Assembly: GCF_000949635.1 (NCBI RefSeq)
Contig: NZ_BAFN01000001.1
Coordinates: forward strand, 3,407,052 to 3,471,051
Direction of reading: 5' to 3'
DNA: 64,000 nt
Source: Candidatus Brocadia sinica JPN1
GTDB taxonomy: Bacteria > Planctomycetota > Brocadiia > Brocadiales > Brocadiaceae
Shown here: positions 44,926 through 54,297 of the stretch, one piece after another
How the letters are laid out: each line of letters opens with the position of its first letter
How positions within the stretch are numbered: the first letter of the stretch is position 1
Translations under genes and position numbers: made by a program
Notes under the pieces: generated by a model
What the model was told of the DNA's origin: nothing
Seen by the model: only the letters and a program-made list of their open reading frames with translations
Databases searched by the model: none

Positions 44926-47478
44926 ATGAATAAATTGACTGAAATCAACACTTTTAACAGCAAGATGCGTTTCTGGTGGAGCGCTTCCAAAGAGTATTTA
45001 ATTAAGTCGCTTTCGGTTGATACAGAGCGAGGTTTATTGAAGGAGCAGGTTGATAGCCACCGTCGTTCTTTTGGAGCAAATACGCTGGAAGAAATTAAGC
45101 TTACAAGGATATGGGAATTAATTCTGGATGGTGTCAAAGAGCCTATGATGATTCTCCTCTTGTCCATTGCCGCTCTTTCACTTCTCTTTGGAAAACCAGC
45201 AGAAGCTATCGTTATGGTGTTTGTGGTAGCTGCATATATTTCAGTCGAGTTTATCAATAAATTTAGAACAGATCGCACAATGGCCCGTTTACGAGAGTTG
45301 ACTCAACCGATGACGAAAGTAATAAGAGAAGGCCGGATCCAGGAAATTCATACAAGCGATGTTGTGGTAGGCGACGTGGCGGTCCTTTCTGAAGGAGTGC
45401 GTATCCCTGCGGATATCCGGCTTATTGAATCCTTTGGATTATTGGTAAACGAGGCTCCTCTGACGGGCGAATCCTTTCCTGTTCAAAAAAATGATAAATC
45501 AGATAGTGGTCAAGACACTCCTCTTGCAGAAAGGCGAAATTGCGTTTTTTCAGGAACCATAATCCTGGCTGGCGAGGGCAAAGGAATAGTCATGGCAGTT
45601 GGAAATAAGAACGAGTTAGGCATCATAGCCCGTCAAGTCCAGGCGCAAAAAAAGGACAAGACCTTTATCCAGGAAGCCATGACCCGTTTGGCCAAGACAT
45701 TAGCGGTTCTAGCGGTCATTGTCAGCATATTGATTCCTGCTGTTGGCTTCTTACGTGGCTTGAACGTGCAGGAGATGATTCTAACGTGGCTAGCCTTAAC
45801 TTTTTTGATGATTCCTGGCCAACCGCCCGTCATCATTACTATGTCACTAGCCCTGGCTTCTTTTGCACTGGCTAACAAAAAGCTGGTTGTTAAACGTCTT
45901 CGCGGAGTAGAAGTCTTAGGACAAGTTACAGCTATCGTTACAGACAAAACCGGGACAATTACCGAAAATAAAATGAGAGTGGACAGCTTTGTTCTTCCTG
46001 ATGGAACAGAAGTTAAGCCACAGTCATTGGATGACAAACTGAAACACAGGATAAGCCTTTGCTTGCCAAGGTATTCAAATGATCCCACGGATAAAGCAGT
46101 TGAAGCCTCTTTAGGTAGCTTAAATAGTAAAGATTCCTATAACTTTTTAGAGGGTTTTTCTGAAGGACACCCCTGGAGGACACTGATATACAAGGAGAGA
46201 CAGTCGTCATATTCTGCAATCGCAGGGCAACCCGAAAGCCTCATTAATTTATCTACCATCACTCCCGCACAGAAAGGAACGCTTTTAAAGATTCTTCAGA
46301 AAGAAACGGATAAAGGAAGTCGCGTGGTTGCCTTTGCCATTAAGGAAGGTATTGAAGGTAAGGATGTTTCACCAGAAGGCTCAGAATTCTTAGCATTGGC
46401 AGTTCTCTCAGATCCGGTAAGGCCCGATGTTAAAGAAGCAGTAGCTTCTCTCCTTAAAGCAGGTATTTCTACTTACATAGTCACGGGTGACCATCCTACA
46501 ACAGCGAGAATGGTTGCCAGGGCTATTGATATTGATAGCGATGTATTAAGCGGAAACGATATGGAGAAGATGGATGATCGGGCTCTTTCTGATAAACTCT
46601 TTTCGGTAAAGGTCTTTGCCCGAATTTCTCCTACTCAAAAACAACGTTTGGTCACACTTTTAAAGCAAAAAGGTGAAACAGTGGCAGTGATAGGTGATGG
46701 GGTTAACGATGCGCCTGCTCTTAAGGCATCCAATGTCGGGATTGCAATGGGTGAGATAGGTACCGATTTAGCGAAAGAAGCAGCAGATTTAGTTTTAACG
46801 GATGATAACTATGCCCATCTCCCTGAGGCTATATTGTTAGGCCGTAAAGCGCTTGATAACTTTCGCAAAGGGTTAACTTATTATCTCTCAGCAAAAGCAA
46901 TTTTGTTGTCCATCTTTTTGATCCCATTGGCGCTTGGTATCCCATTCCCCTTTGCACCAATCCATATAATTATGACGGAACTTCTCATGGATCTGGCCTC
47001 ATCGACAATTTTTGTGACCGAAGCTGCTGAGCCTGATGTAATGAGGAGGAAACCTCAGACAATAACTAATTTCCTTAATAAAACAATCGCATTGCGCATT
47101 TTTAGAAATGGTTTTTTTCTTGCAATAGGAATTTTAACTTTATATCTGTGGTTGTACTACCATACCCAAAATGTCATTTTAGCCCAAACCGCGGCTTTTG
47201 TAACATGGCTTCTGGGGCACATCATGCTTGCTTTGAATCTAAAGCAAGAGAAGTTATCTCTGCTCAAACAAGGAATCTTCTCTAATCGTTTCGGTTCTCT
47301 GTGGCTGGTAGGAATGCTTATTCTATCCTTTATAATCACAACAGTTCCGTTTGTCCGTCCTTATCTTCATACCTCATCCTTGCCTCTAAATGTGTGGCTC
47401 GTAATTTTAGTAGTGGTATTCATTTCAACCTGGTGGATAGAACTGTCAAAGGTCATCCATACAAGGTTTCAACAGTAA
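44926..47478 (+). CDS. P-type cation ATPase with an altered ion-binding motif
   Basis: An 850-residue P2/P3-like ATPase. Actuator motif VNEAPLTGES, phosphorylation site VTDKTGTIT, hinge VIGDGVNDAPALK and about ten membrane helices. The membrane motif usually PEGLP in Ca2+ pumps or PVALP in H+ pumps reads MIPGQPPVIITM, losing the ion-coordinating Glu. This predicts changed ion choice; candidates include H+, Mg2+ or Ca2+. It has its own region between TauE and the MacAB-type exporter. Confidence 0.87.
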   Translation: MNKLTEINTFNSKMRFWWSASKEYLIKSLSVDTERGLLKEQVDSHRRSFGANTLEEIKLTRIWELILDGVKEPMMILLLSIAALSLLFGKPAEAIVMVFVVAAYISVEFINKFRTDRTMARLRELTQPMTKVIREGRIQEIHTSDVVVGDVAVLSEGVRIPADIRLIESFGLLVNEAPLTGESFPVQKNDKSDSGQDTPLAERRNCVFSGTIILAGEGKGIVMAVGNKNELGIIARQVQAQKKDKTFIQEAMTRLAKTLAVLAVIVSILIPAVGFLRGLNVQEMILTWLALTFLMIPGQPPVIITMSLALASFALANKKLVVKRLRGVEVLGQVTAIVTDKTGTITENKMRVDSFVLPDGTEVKPQSLDDKLKHRISLCLPRYSNDPTDKAVEASLGSLNSKDSYNFLEGFSEGHPWRTLIYKERQSSYSAIAGQPESLINLSTITPAQKGTLLKILQKETDKGSRVVAFAIKEGIEGKDVSPEGSEFLALAVLSDPVRPDVKEAVASLLKAGISTYIVTGDHPTTARMVARAIDIDSDVLSGNDMEKMDDRALSDKLFSVKVFARISPTQKQRLVTLLKQKGETVAVIGDGVNDAPALKASNVGIAMGEIGTDLAKEAADLVLTDDNYAHLPEAILLGRKALDNFRKGLTYYLSAKAILLSIFLIPLALGIPFPFAPIHIIMTELLMDLASSTIFVTEAAEPDVMRRKPQTITNFLNKTIALRIFRNGFFLAIGILTLYLWLYYHTQNVILAQTAAFVTWLLGHIMLALNLKQEKLSLLKQGIFSNRFGSLWLVGMLILSFIITTVPFVRPYLHTSSLPLNVWLVILVVVFISTWWIELSKVIHTRFQQ

Positions 47479-47483
47479 ATCTA

Positions 47484-47600
47484 TGCTTTCATTCAATAGA
47501 GAAGGACAAATTTCTTTAGCCGTATCAGGAGGTTGTAAGCGGCAAAATGGGAAAGTATTTTAAGACAACACAAAAAGGCAAAAGAAACTTGAATGATGAA
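47484..47600 (+). pseudogene. Remnant of a padR gene
   Basis: CATTCAATAGAGAAGGACAA and TATCAGGAGGTTGTAAGCGG match the second padR gene (52440-52560) almost base for base, with an in-frame TAG where that gene has a Phe-Leu-Arg run and later substitutions. It lies just upstream of macA, while the intact padR lies at the far end of the exporter operon. A duplication followed by decay of this copy is likely. Confidence 0.8.
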
Positions 47601-47640
47601 TGAATACCTTGTCTGTAAGCAAGATGGATGAGAAAATAAC

Positions 47641-48798
47641 ATGAGAATCAGCTCTGCAGCGATACTAATTATTATTTGCATATCGCTGACATCCGGTGTC
47701 GTTTCTTGGTTCATTATGAGCAAAAAATCCAGGATCGGCAATTACCTGACGGCAAAAGTTATCCGCGGCAATATAGAAAATACGGTGACTGCCGTTGGGG
47801 TATTGCAGCCTTTTTATTATGTGGATGTGGGCGCTCAGGTTACAGGACAGCTCAAAACACTGAAAGTGAAGGCGGGCGACAGTGTCAAAAAGGGACAGTT
47901 GCTTGCCGAAATTGACCCGATAATCTTCCAGGCAAAGGTACTGGAGGCATCTGCTACCCTTGAGAATCTGAAGGCGCAGTTGAAAGTCAAGGAGGCGCAG
48001 TTCCTTTTCGCCAGGCAACAACATGCCAGAAACAGTGACCTCATCAAGGAGGATGCCGTTGCCGCAAAGGATTTCGAGACAACAGAGGCATCCCTGAAGA
48101 CATCACAGGCCGAGATCGAGGCAATCAACGCTCAGATAAAGCAGTCAGAGGCCACTCTTAAGTTGGCGGAGGCAAACCTTGGTTATACGAAGATTACCGC
48201 TCCGATGTCAGGCGTGGTTGTCTCCGTTATTGCCCGGGAGGGACAGACGCTGAACGCAAACCAACAGACACCGGTTATTCTCCGAATTGCAGACTTGAAT
48301 ACCATGACGGTATGGGCACAGGTCTCTGAAGCAGATGTCTCAAGGTTGAAGCCAGGACAGGAGGTTTATTTTACCACCCTCGGACAACCTGACCGCAGGT
48401 GGGTGGGAACGCTCAGGCAGATACTCCCGACTCCTGAGGTTATTAACAATGTTATTCTATACAATGCTGTTTTTGATGTCCCTAATCCTGATGGAGATTT
48501 GAAGGTCCAGATGACGATGCAGGTCTTCTTTGTTCTTGAAAAGGCGCAGAATACGCTGATTATCCCTGCACAGGCCCTTCAATTACCTAAAAAGAAAGCA
48601 CAAAACATGGTATGGGTGTTAAAACCGGACGGAACAGTGGAAAGCAGGGATGTTACCGTAGGGGTTATGAATGCAGTGTCCGTGGAGATACTCTCAGGTC
48701 TTCAGGAAGGGGAGACCGTTATTACGGGCACGGTACAACTTCAAAGGGATGGTAAAAAAGGCGGCGGTCTTGGCGGGAAGAAGGGAGGGAAGCTCTGA
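47641..48798 (+). CDS. macA: Periplasmic adaptor of a MacAB-type exporter
   Basis: HlyD/MacA-like adaptor of 385 residues. One N-terminal anchor helix, then the lipoyl part GAQVTGQLKTLKVKAGDSVK, a long coiled-coil hairpin (residues about 95-170), the second half-motif NLGYTKITAPMSGVVVSV, then beta-barrel and membrane-proximal parts. The end is Gly/Lys-rich. It overlaps macB by one base. Substrate may be a peptide, toxin or macrolide; not predictable. Confidence 0.88.
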   Translation: MRISSAAILIIICISLTSGVVSWFIMSKKSRIGNYLTAKVIRGNIENTVTAVGVLQPFYYVDVGAQVTGQLKTLKVKAGDSVKKGQLLAEIDPIIFQAKVLEASATLENLKAQLKVKEAQFLFARQQHARNSDLIKEDAVAAKDFETTEASLKTSQAEIEAINAQIKQSEATLKLAEANLGYTKITAPMSGVVVSVIAREGQTLNANQQTPVILRIADLNTMTVWAQVSEADVSRLKPGQEVYFTTLGQPDRRWVGTLRQILPTPEVINNVILYNAVFDVPNPDGDLKVQMTMQVFFVLEKAQNTLIIPAQALQLPKKKAQNMVWVLKPDGTVESRDVTVGVMNAVSVEILSGLQEGETVITGTVQLQRDGKKGGGLGGKKGGKL

Positions 48799-50735
48799 TG
48801 CCTCTTATTGAGATGAAGGACATTAAGAAGGTCTTCCGTTCCGGCGAGACTGATGTGCAGATTTTGAAAGGTATATCCATATCCATAGACAGCGGCGAGT
48901 TCGTGGCGATCATGGGGCTGTCCGGCTCAGGCAAAAGCACCCTCATGAACCTTATAGGCTGCCTTGACCGTCCCACATCCGGGACTTACCTCCTTGGAGG
49001 TGAAGATGTCTCCAGCCTTTCGCCTGACAGGCTCGCCGAACTCAGGAGATACACCTTCGGGTTCATCTTTCAGCGGTACAACCTGATTTCCGTTCTTACT
49101 GCCATGGAAAATGTGGAAGTGCCGGCGATTTATGCCGGAATAAAAAGGCAGGAGCGCCATGAAAGGGCTGGGGAGTTGCTTGCGTCTCTCAGATTGGGCG
49201 AGAGGTTTAATTACAGGCCTTCCCAACTCTCCGGCGGACAGCAACAACGCGTCAGCGTGGCGCGGGCACTCATGAACGGAGGGACGGTCATCCTGGCTGA
49301 CGAGCCTACAGGCGCTCTGGACAGCAAAAGCGGTGCAGAGGTGATGGAGATATTGCACAGCCTGCACCGAAAAGGGCATACCATCATCATGGTTACCCAC
49401 GACCCGGCATTAGCCAGCCATGCCAACCGCACCATACGCATAGCTGACGGCGAGATAGCCGGAGACGAAACGGTGAGAAAACCGGAATTATTAGTCGCGG
49501 TCCCCTCTGAAGTGAAGCATAACAGACATACCGCCGGAGCAGCCGACATAACCGAGTCCGTGAAAATGGCGCTCCACTCTCTGCGCATCAGCAAGTTCAG
49601 GACATTTCTCACCATGCTTGGCATAACCATCGGGGTTGCATCGGTAGTTGCGATGCTGGCTATCGGAAACGGGGCAAAACAGGAAGTCCTTTCAAGGATT
49701 CAGGCCATGGGAACGAACCTTCTGGTTGTAAAGCCTGGCGCACCCGGCGTGCGCGGCGCGGGAGGCATCATAACGACCCTTGTGCCTGAGGATGCCTGGG
49801 CCATAAAGGATCTTCAGGGTGTGGTGACGGCGGTTCCGGAAGTGGTCCAGCCGGTTACCGTCCGTTACGGTAGCAAAGACTATGTTACTTCCGTAGACGC
49901 AACCAGTGAAGACTTCCCGTCTGCACGGAACTGGACGACAAGTATCGGAGCATTCTTTCAAAGTGAAGATTTAATGCGATATGCACAGGTCGTGGTTTTA
50001 GGTCAGACCGTTGCCGATGCCCTTTTCCAGATCGGGGAGGATCCCACCGGCAAATATGTCCTCATGGGGAACGTCCCATTTCAGGTCATAGGTATAATGG
50101 CTGTGAAAGGGGCTGATCCACAGGGTAATGACATGGACGATATGGTCTGGGTACCTCTTACCACCGGAATCATCAGGCTTATCGGACAGAGATATCTTAA
50201 ATCCATTTCTGTGCAGGTGACTGATGAGGCTGTGATGGATGATGTGCAAAAGGCAATCGAAAAACTCCTCATCCAGCGCCATAAGATAGAGGACTTTCAG
50301 ATAAGGAGTATGGCTGCACTCCTGGAAATTGCGACACAGACACAGAACACCCTCACCTATCTTCTTGGAGCTATAGCAGCCATATCGCTTATTGTGGGAG
50401 GCATAGGGGTTATGAATATCATGCTCGTGTCCGTCACGGAACGGACAAGGGAGATCGGCATCCGCATGGCAGTGGGAGCAAGGGGACTCGATGTGCTATT
50501 ACAGTTTATAACCGAGGCTGTGGTTGTATGTCTCATCAGTGGTGTTATAGGCATAATTGCCGGCATTGGAGGGGGGATTGCCGTATCAAAGGCGATGGGC
50601 TGGCTTGTCATATTCTCAGCAATTCCGATTGTTCTCGCTTTCGGCTGCACCTTTGCAACCGGCATAATCTTTGGCTATTTGCCGGCAAAAAAGGCAGCGG
50701 GACTTGATCCTGTAACGGCATTGGCTACGGAGTGA
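48798..50735 (+). CDS. macB: MacB-type ABC transporter (ATPase fused to FtsX permease)
   Basis: A 645-residue fusion. ATPase: Walker A GLSGSGKST, signature LSGGQQQRVSVARAL, Walker B ADEPTGALD, H-loop VTHD. The permease half has a helix at about 270-290, a large periplasmic loop, and three helices at about 520-640 containing GGIGVMNIMLVSVTERTREI, typical FtsX. It overlaps macA by one base and precedes the TolC gene, so a tripartite exporter spanning both membranes is encoded. Confidence 0.93.
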   Translation: MPLIEMKDIKKVFRSGETDVQILKGISISIDSGEFVAIMGLSGSGKSTLMNLIGCLDRPTSGTYLLGGEDVSSLSPDRLAELRRYTFGFIFQRYNLISVLTAMENVEVPAIYAGIKRQERHERAGELLASLRLGERFNYRPSQLSGGQQQRVSVARALMNGGTVILADEPTGALDSKSGAEVMEILHSLHRKGHTIIMVTHDPALASHANRTIRIADGEIAGDETVRKPELLVAVPSEVKHNRHTAGAADITESVKMALHSLRISKFRTFLTMLGITIGVASVVAMLAIGNGAKQEVLSRIQAMGTNLLVVKPGAPGVRGAGGIITTLVPEDAWAIKDLQGVVTAVPEVVQPVTVRYGSKDYVTSVDATSEDFPSARNWTTSIGAFFQSEDLMRYAQVVVLGQTVADALFQIGEDPTGKYVLMGNVPFQVIGIMAVKGADPQGNDMDDMVWVPLTTGIIRLIGQRYLKSISVQVTDEAVMDDVQKAIEKLLIQRHKIEDFQIRSMAALLEIATQTQNTLTYLLGAIAAISLIVGGIGVMNIMLVSVTERTREIGIRMAVGARGLDVLLQFITEAVVVCLISGVIGIIAGIGGGIAVSKAMGWLVIFSAIPIVLAFGCTFATGIIFGYLPAKKAAGLDPVTALATE

Positions 50736-50753
50736 AAAGAGGAGAATAACCGC

Positions 50754-52160
50754 ATGACTCTCAACGTTAACGTGAAATTTGTTCTACCCGTCGTAGCAAC
50801 CGTCCTTTCGGGATGCGCAGTCGGCCCGAACTATGTCCGGCCCGATATAAAAGCTCCAACTTCATGGAAAGCCTCAGAAAAAGACAGAGCGACATTATGG
50901 CCGCAGGCTGAATGGTGGAAAAACTTTTCCGATTCCAAGCTGGAAAGGCTTGTGAATGCCGTGCTGAAAAACAATTATGATATCAAGTCGGCAATAAGCA
51001 GGATAGATCAGGCAAGGGCACTGGCAAAGATCGCAGGGTCAGGCTTATTCCCTTCAGTTAATGCCAAATCGGGAACCAACCGGGATCAGAGGTCAACGAC
51101 TATAGCACGGGGTGGCAGGGTGAGAACCTCCAATTTATATACCATGCAGACGACCGCAAGCTATGAGCTTGATATTTGGGGAAAAAACCGTATGACCGCT
51201 AAGGCAGCCAAAGCAAGGATAGAGAGTAGCATTTATGACTGGCAGGGTATTCGCCTCGCTCTAACTGCCGAGGCGGCTACAACCTATTTTCAGTTCCTTG
51301 TCCTCAATGACCGCCTTGAGATTGCGCACAAAATAACAGAGGCTCAAAGGGGGATCATGGATATTATAGAAAAGAGATACCGCACCGGCATGGTGTCGGG
51401 GCTCGACCTTGCACAGGCAAAAGCGAACCTTGCATCCGTAGAGGCAACGATCTCCGCTATAGAGCAGCAGAAGAAGCAGATATTAAACGCGATTGCTGTC
51501 CTTGCAGGCGAAAATCCCGGAGACATAGAAATCAAAAACGGCTCTCTTATGCTCGCGGTAATTCCCGTGTCAATTCCGGAAGGGCTGCCTTCCGGACTCC
51601 TTGAGCGAAGACCGGATATTAATGAGGCAGAGGCAGAACTCATTGCTGCCAACGCCGATATGCGAGTTGCTAAGGCGGCTTTATTTCCATCCATAACCCT
51701 CACTGCACAAGGTGGCTATGCAAGCCAGAATCTTTCAAGCCTGATAAATCCGGCAAGCACACTCTATTCTCTCGGAGCAAATATAGCGGCAACAGTATTT
51801 CAGGGCTACCGTCTGAGCGGGGAATATGAAAGGATAAAGGCCCGGTATCAAGAACTCATATATAACTATCAGAAGGCCATGATTTCTGCATTCAGTGATG
51901 TGGAAAATGCCCTCATTGCCGTAAAGAAACTTGACGAACAGGAAATACTTTCTACCGAGGCGGTCGACCATGCGCAAAAGGCATACAACATCTCGGGAGT
52001 TCAATACAAACACGGGCTTGTGGATTATACAACGGTTTTGCAAACCGAAGCGGCGCTCCTGAACAACCGCAATACTCAAATACTTACAAGGCTCAACAGG
52101 CTTATCGCATTAACAGGTCTTTATAAGGCCCTCGGAGGCGGTTTTGAAGGGAAAATATAA
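50754..52160 (+). CDS. Outer-membrane efflux channel (NodT/TolC family lipoprotein)
   Basis: A 468-residue outer-membrane factor. Signal peptide with lipobox LSGC, then VGPNYVRPD, typical of the NodT/OprM branch. It has internal tandem repeats with ALAKIAGSGLFPSVNAKSGT and RRPDINEAEAELIAANADMR, long helices and a C-terminal end GLYKALGGGF. It follows macB by 18 bases and would complete the exporter. Confidence 0.92.
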   Translation: MTLNVNVKFVLPVVATVLSGCAVGPNYVRPDIKAPTSWKASEKDRATLWPQAEWWKNFSDSKLERLVNAVLKNNYDIKSAISRIDQARALAKIAGSGLFPSVNAKSGTNRDQRSTTIARGGRVRTSNLYTMQTTASYELDIWGKNRMTAKAAKARIESSIYDWQGIRLALTAEAATTYFQFLVLNDRLEIAHKITEAQRGIMDIIEKRYRTGMVSGLDLAQAKANLASVEATISAIEQQKKQILNAIAVLAGENPGDIEIKNGSLMLAVIPVSIPEGLPSGLLERRPDINEAEAELIAANADMRVAKAALFPSITLTAQGGYASQNLSSLINPASTLYSLGANIAATVFQGYRLSGEYERIKARYQELIYNYQKAMISAFSDVENALIAVKKLDEQEILSTEAVDHAQKAYNISGVQYKHGLVDYTTVLQTEAALLNNRNTQILTRLNRLIALTGLYKALGGGFEGKI

Positions 52161-52212
52161 GCATAATTAATAGGTTTTGCTGGTTATATTTCATTTGCAT
52201 GAGAAAAAAGAA

Positions 52213-52265
52213 TTGACAATAGTGTTTTATTAGTTATTATCTAATATCGATAACGTTATACGATA
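52213..52265 (+). promoter_or_regulatory. Promoter and operator of the second padR gene
   Basis: TTGACA (52213-52218), 16 bases, TATTAT (52235-52240), then TAATATCGATA (52242-52252) overlapping the palindrome ATAACGTTAT (52250-52259). The TAATATCGATA stretch is the same as before the first padR, so both regulators may bind both sites. Confidence 0.7.
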
Positions 52266-52273
52266 ATAAAATA

Positions 52274-52594
52274 ATGGAAAATTTTATGGATCCAGTTGTC
52301 CGAAACTTTTTTCTTGGGTTTATTAAAACTCACATCCTGCATCATGCATCTAAAGGGCCCATTTATGGCCTCTGGTTTATCGAAGAACTAAAGAAACATG
52401 GATATGATATTAGCCCAGGAACACTTTATCCGATCCTTCATTCAATGGAAAAGGACAAATTTCTTCGATCGTATCAGGAGGTTGTAAACGGAAAAGTACG
52501 GAAGTATTATAAAACGACAGCAAAAGGCAAAAAAACCTTGAACGAGGCAAAAGATAAGATTCAGGAATTAATAAATGAAATAATGGAGGTCTAA
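52274..52594 (+). CDS. PadR-family transcriptional regulator (second)
   Basis: A 106-residue PadR protein: GFIKTHILHHASKGPIYGLW, IEELKKHGYDISPGTLYPIL, HSMEKDKFLRSYQEVVNGKV, KYYKTTAKGKKTLNEAKDKI. The core SPGTLYP is shared with the first. It sits after the TolC gene, and its promoter operator suggests autorepression; it may also control the exporter. A decayed copy is present at 47484. Confidence 0.92.
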   Translation: MENFMDPVVRNFFLGFIKTHILHHASKGPIYGLWFIEELKKHGYDISPGTLYPILHSMEKDKFLRSYQEVVNGKVRKYYKTTAKGKKTLNEAKDKIQELINEIMEV

Positions 52595-52597
52595 AAA

Positions 52598-52687
52598 ATG
52601 TCAAATTTCTTCTGTAACGTGAAAGATTATCTCAAAAGGGTCTTTTTTATTCTTGATTTAGATAAAGGAAGGAGGTCATTAAGATGA
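52598..52687 (+). CDS. Possible 29-residue small protein between padR and the CARDB gene
   Basis: ATG at 52598 follows GGAGG (52583-52587) at a ten-base spacing and ends with a TGA that overlaps the ATG of the next gene (ATGA at 52684-52687). The peptide MSNFFCNVKDYLKRVFFILD plus nine residues has no recognised family. The overlap hints at translational coupling. Could be chance. Confidence 0.4.
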   Translation: MSNFFCNVKDYLKRVFFILDLDKGRRSLR

Positions 52688-53106
52688 AATATTATAAGAA
52701 ACCGGTAACAATTGTATTTCTTTTTGTGGCGTCTCTTTTGGGAATTGGGCTATCTTATTGTTTTGCTCAAGCTGAATCAGAAGTGCATGGAGTGGCGATA
52801 GTGTCTATGGATGTCCCTTTAAGCGTTAGCATTGGAAAAAAGGTCAATATTGAAATAGTCGTTGGTAATGAACAGAAAACAAAGGTGGCTACAATATTGA
52901 CAGTAACTTGCCATGAAACAGGGCAGCAAATAGGCAGAGAGGCTTTAAATCTGGATGGTTCATCCTCAAAAAAAATTGTATATACCTGGAATACCGGAGG
53001 ACTCAAGGAAGGAACTTACCGAATACATGCAGAAGTGGAAAAGATTCCTGGCGAGACTGACGTTGATGATAATGTAAAACATTTAGAAGTTGCTTTGGTA
53101 CGCTAG
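52684..53106 (+). CDS. Exported CARDB-like beta-sandwich protein
   Basis: A 140-residue protein. A signal peptide (FLFVASLLGIGLSYCFAQA) precedes an Ig-like CARDB-type domain: SIGKKVNIEIVVGNEQKTKV, YTWNTGGLKEGTYRIHAEVE, DVDDNVKHLEV. CARDB domains act in adhesion or as modules in exported proteins. AAGGAGG precedes the start. It lies in the PadR-controlled stretch. Confidence 0.75.
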   Translation: MKYYKKPVTIVFLFVASLLGIGLSYCFAQAESEVHGVAIVSMDVPLSVSIGKKVNIEIVVGNEQKTKVATILTVTCHETGQQIGREALNLDGSSSKKIVYTWNTGGLKEGTYRIHAEVEKIPGETDVDDNVKHLEVALVR

Positions 53107-53273
53107 ATAATTATCAGAGTATTAGCATTTGATAATTAATTGTTGAATTTAAATTGTTTAAATGGAATTTAACAGAACCTATTTTCAGGAATAAAAGGAC
53201 TCTTTTTGATTGTTGTAAATGTTCCAAGAAAATTTATTTTCCCATGATTTTCATGTGATGGAGAAGAATTCCG

Positions 53274-54230
53274 ATGAAACAGAGAAGAATAAGAAATTGG
53301 TTTCCTGGAAATTATGAAGAGATTGTAGTATTTCATGGTAAACACATTATTCTTATGTGTTCTCTATTCCTTTTTGTTCTTTTCACCAGTTCATTTTCTA
53401 TTCTTCTCCTGGCGGAAGAATTTTCGGGGAAAAAACCAGATCTTACCTTTTCCAACTTCTTCTCTGAAGGTTGGAAATTTGGTCAATGGGAAGAGCCCGA
53501 ACAGGAACCAGACCAGTCACCACGGTTCAGACTCCTCAAGATTCCAGCTACTGTCTTTGAGCGCGAAATACGTATGAATTACTCGTTTACCAATAACGGT
53601 GATAGCGGTAAACTTGACGAGCAAAAGTGGGAGTTTGAATTTGAGATGCCTGTCAGCCGAAGACTTTTAATAGAAGTTGAACCGGCAATTGTAGCGGTAT
53701 CCCCGGAGAACGATGATGATCACAGTGGCTTGGGTGATACCTCATTCATAACCAGAGTAATGCTTATGGAGACACGCAATACTACACTATTATCTCTCCT
53801 GGATATAAAAATTCCTACAGGAAATGAAGATCTTGGATTAGGAAGTGGTATGACGACTATCCGCCCAGGTATCGGTATGTGGAGAGATCTCGGTGGACAC
53901 TTTGCCCTCCACAGCTTTTTGAAGCTTGATATTCCAGCCGGGGGTAAATCCGATGAGGACCCGGATACTACAATTATCTATGGTTCTGCCTTGACCAAGA
54001 CTGTTACACCAAAAGATACCCCATTCTTTGGGAATCTTACCTTTTTTGTTGAATTTAATGGGAGTTCAGATATGGGATCTGACGATGATACTACGGTAGT
54101 AAGCATTCTTCCTGGTGCCAGATGGAATCTCGGTCGCGACTTTTGGCTCATGCCGGGAGTAGAATTTCCTGTGATCGAAAGAGATGAATTCGATACCAGG
54201 ATTTGGTTTAGTGTATTAAAGGATTTTTGA
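53274..54230 (+). CDS. Outer-membrane beta-barrel protein (MetA-pathway-like family)
   Basis: A 318-residue protein with signal peptide/anchor (about 20-45) and an antiparallel barrel: EMPVSRRLLIEVEPAIVAVS, LSLLDIKIPTGNEDLGLGSG, HFALHSFLKLDIPAGGKS, FWLMPGVEFPVIERDEFDTR, ending VLKDF with the aromatic terminus used by barrel-assembly machinery. Same family type as the barrel at 16634. It may serve the nearby exporter or ChrA, but there is no direct evidence. Confidence 0.65.
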   Translation: MKQRRIRNWFPGNYEEIVVFHGKHIILMCSLFLFVLFTSSFSILLLAEEFSGKKPDLTFSNFFSEGWKFGQWEEPEQEPDQSPRFRLLKIPATVFEREIRMNYSFTNNGDSGKLDEQKWEFEFEMPVSRRLLIEVEPAIVAVSPENDDDHSGLGDTSFITRVMLMETRNTTLLSLLDIKIPTGNEDLGLGSGMTTIRPGIGMWRDLGGHFALHSFLKLDIPAGGKSDEDPDTTIIYGSALTKTVTPKDTPFFGNLTFFVEFNGSSDMGSDDDTTVVSILPGARWNLGRDFWLMPGVEFPVIERDEFDTRIWFSVLKDF

Positions 54231-54297
54231 TGAAAGATTTGAAGAAAGAAATGTTCAGACTTAAAAGGTATGGCAGATAAACACCAGGAGTTATAGC

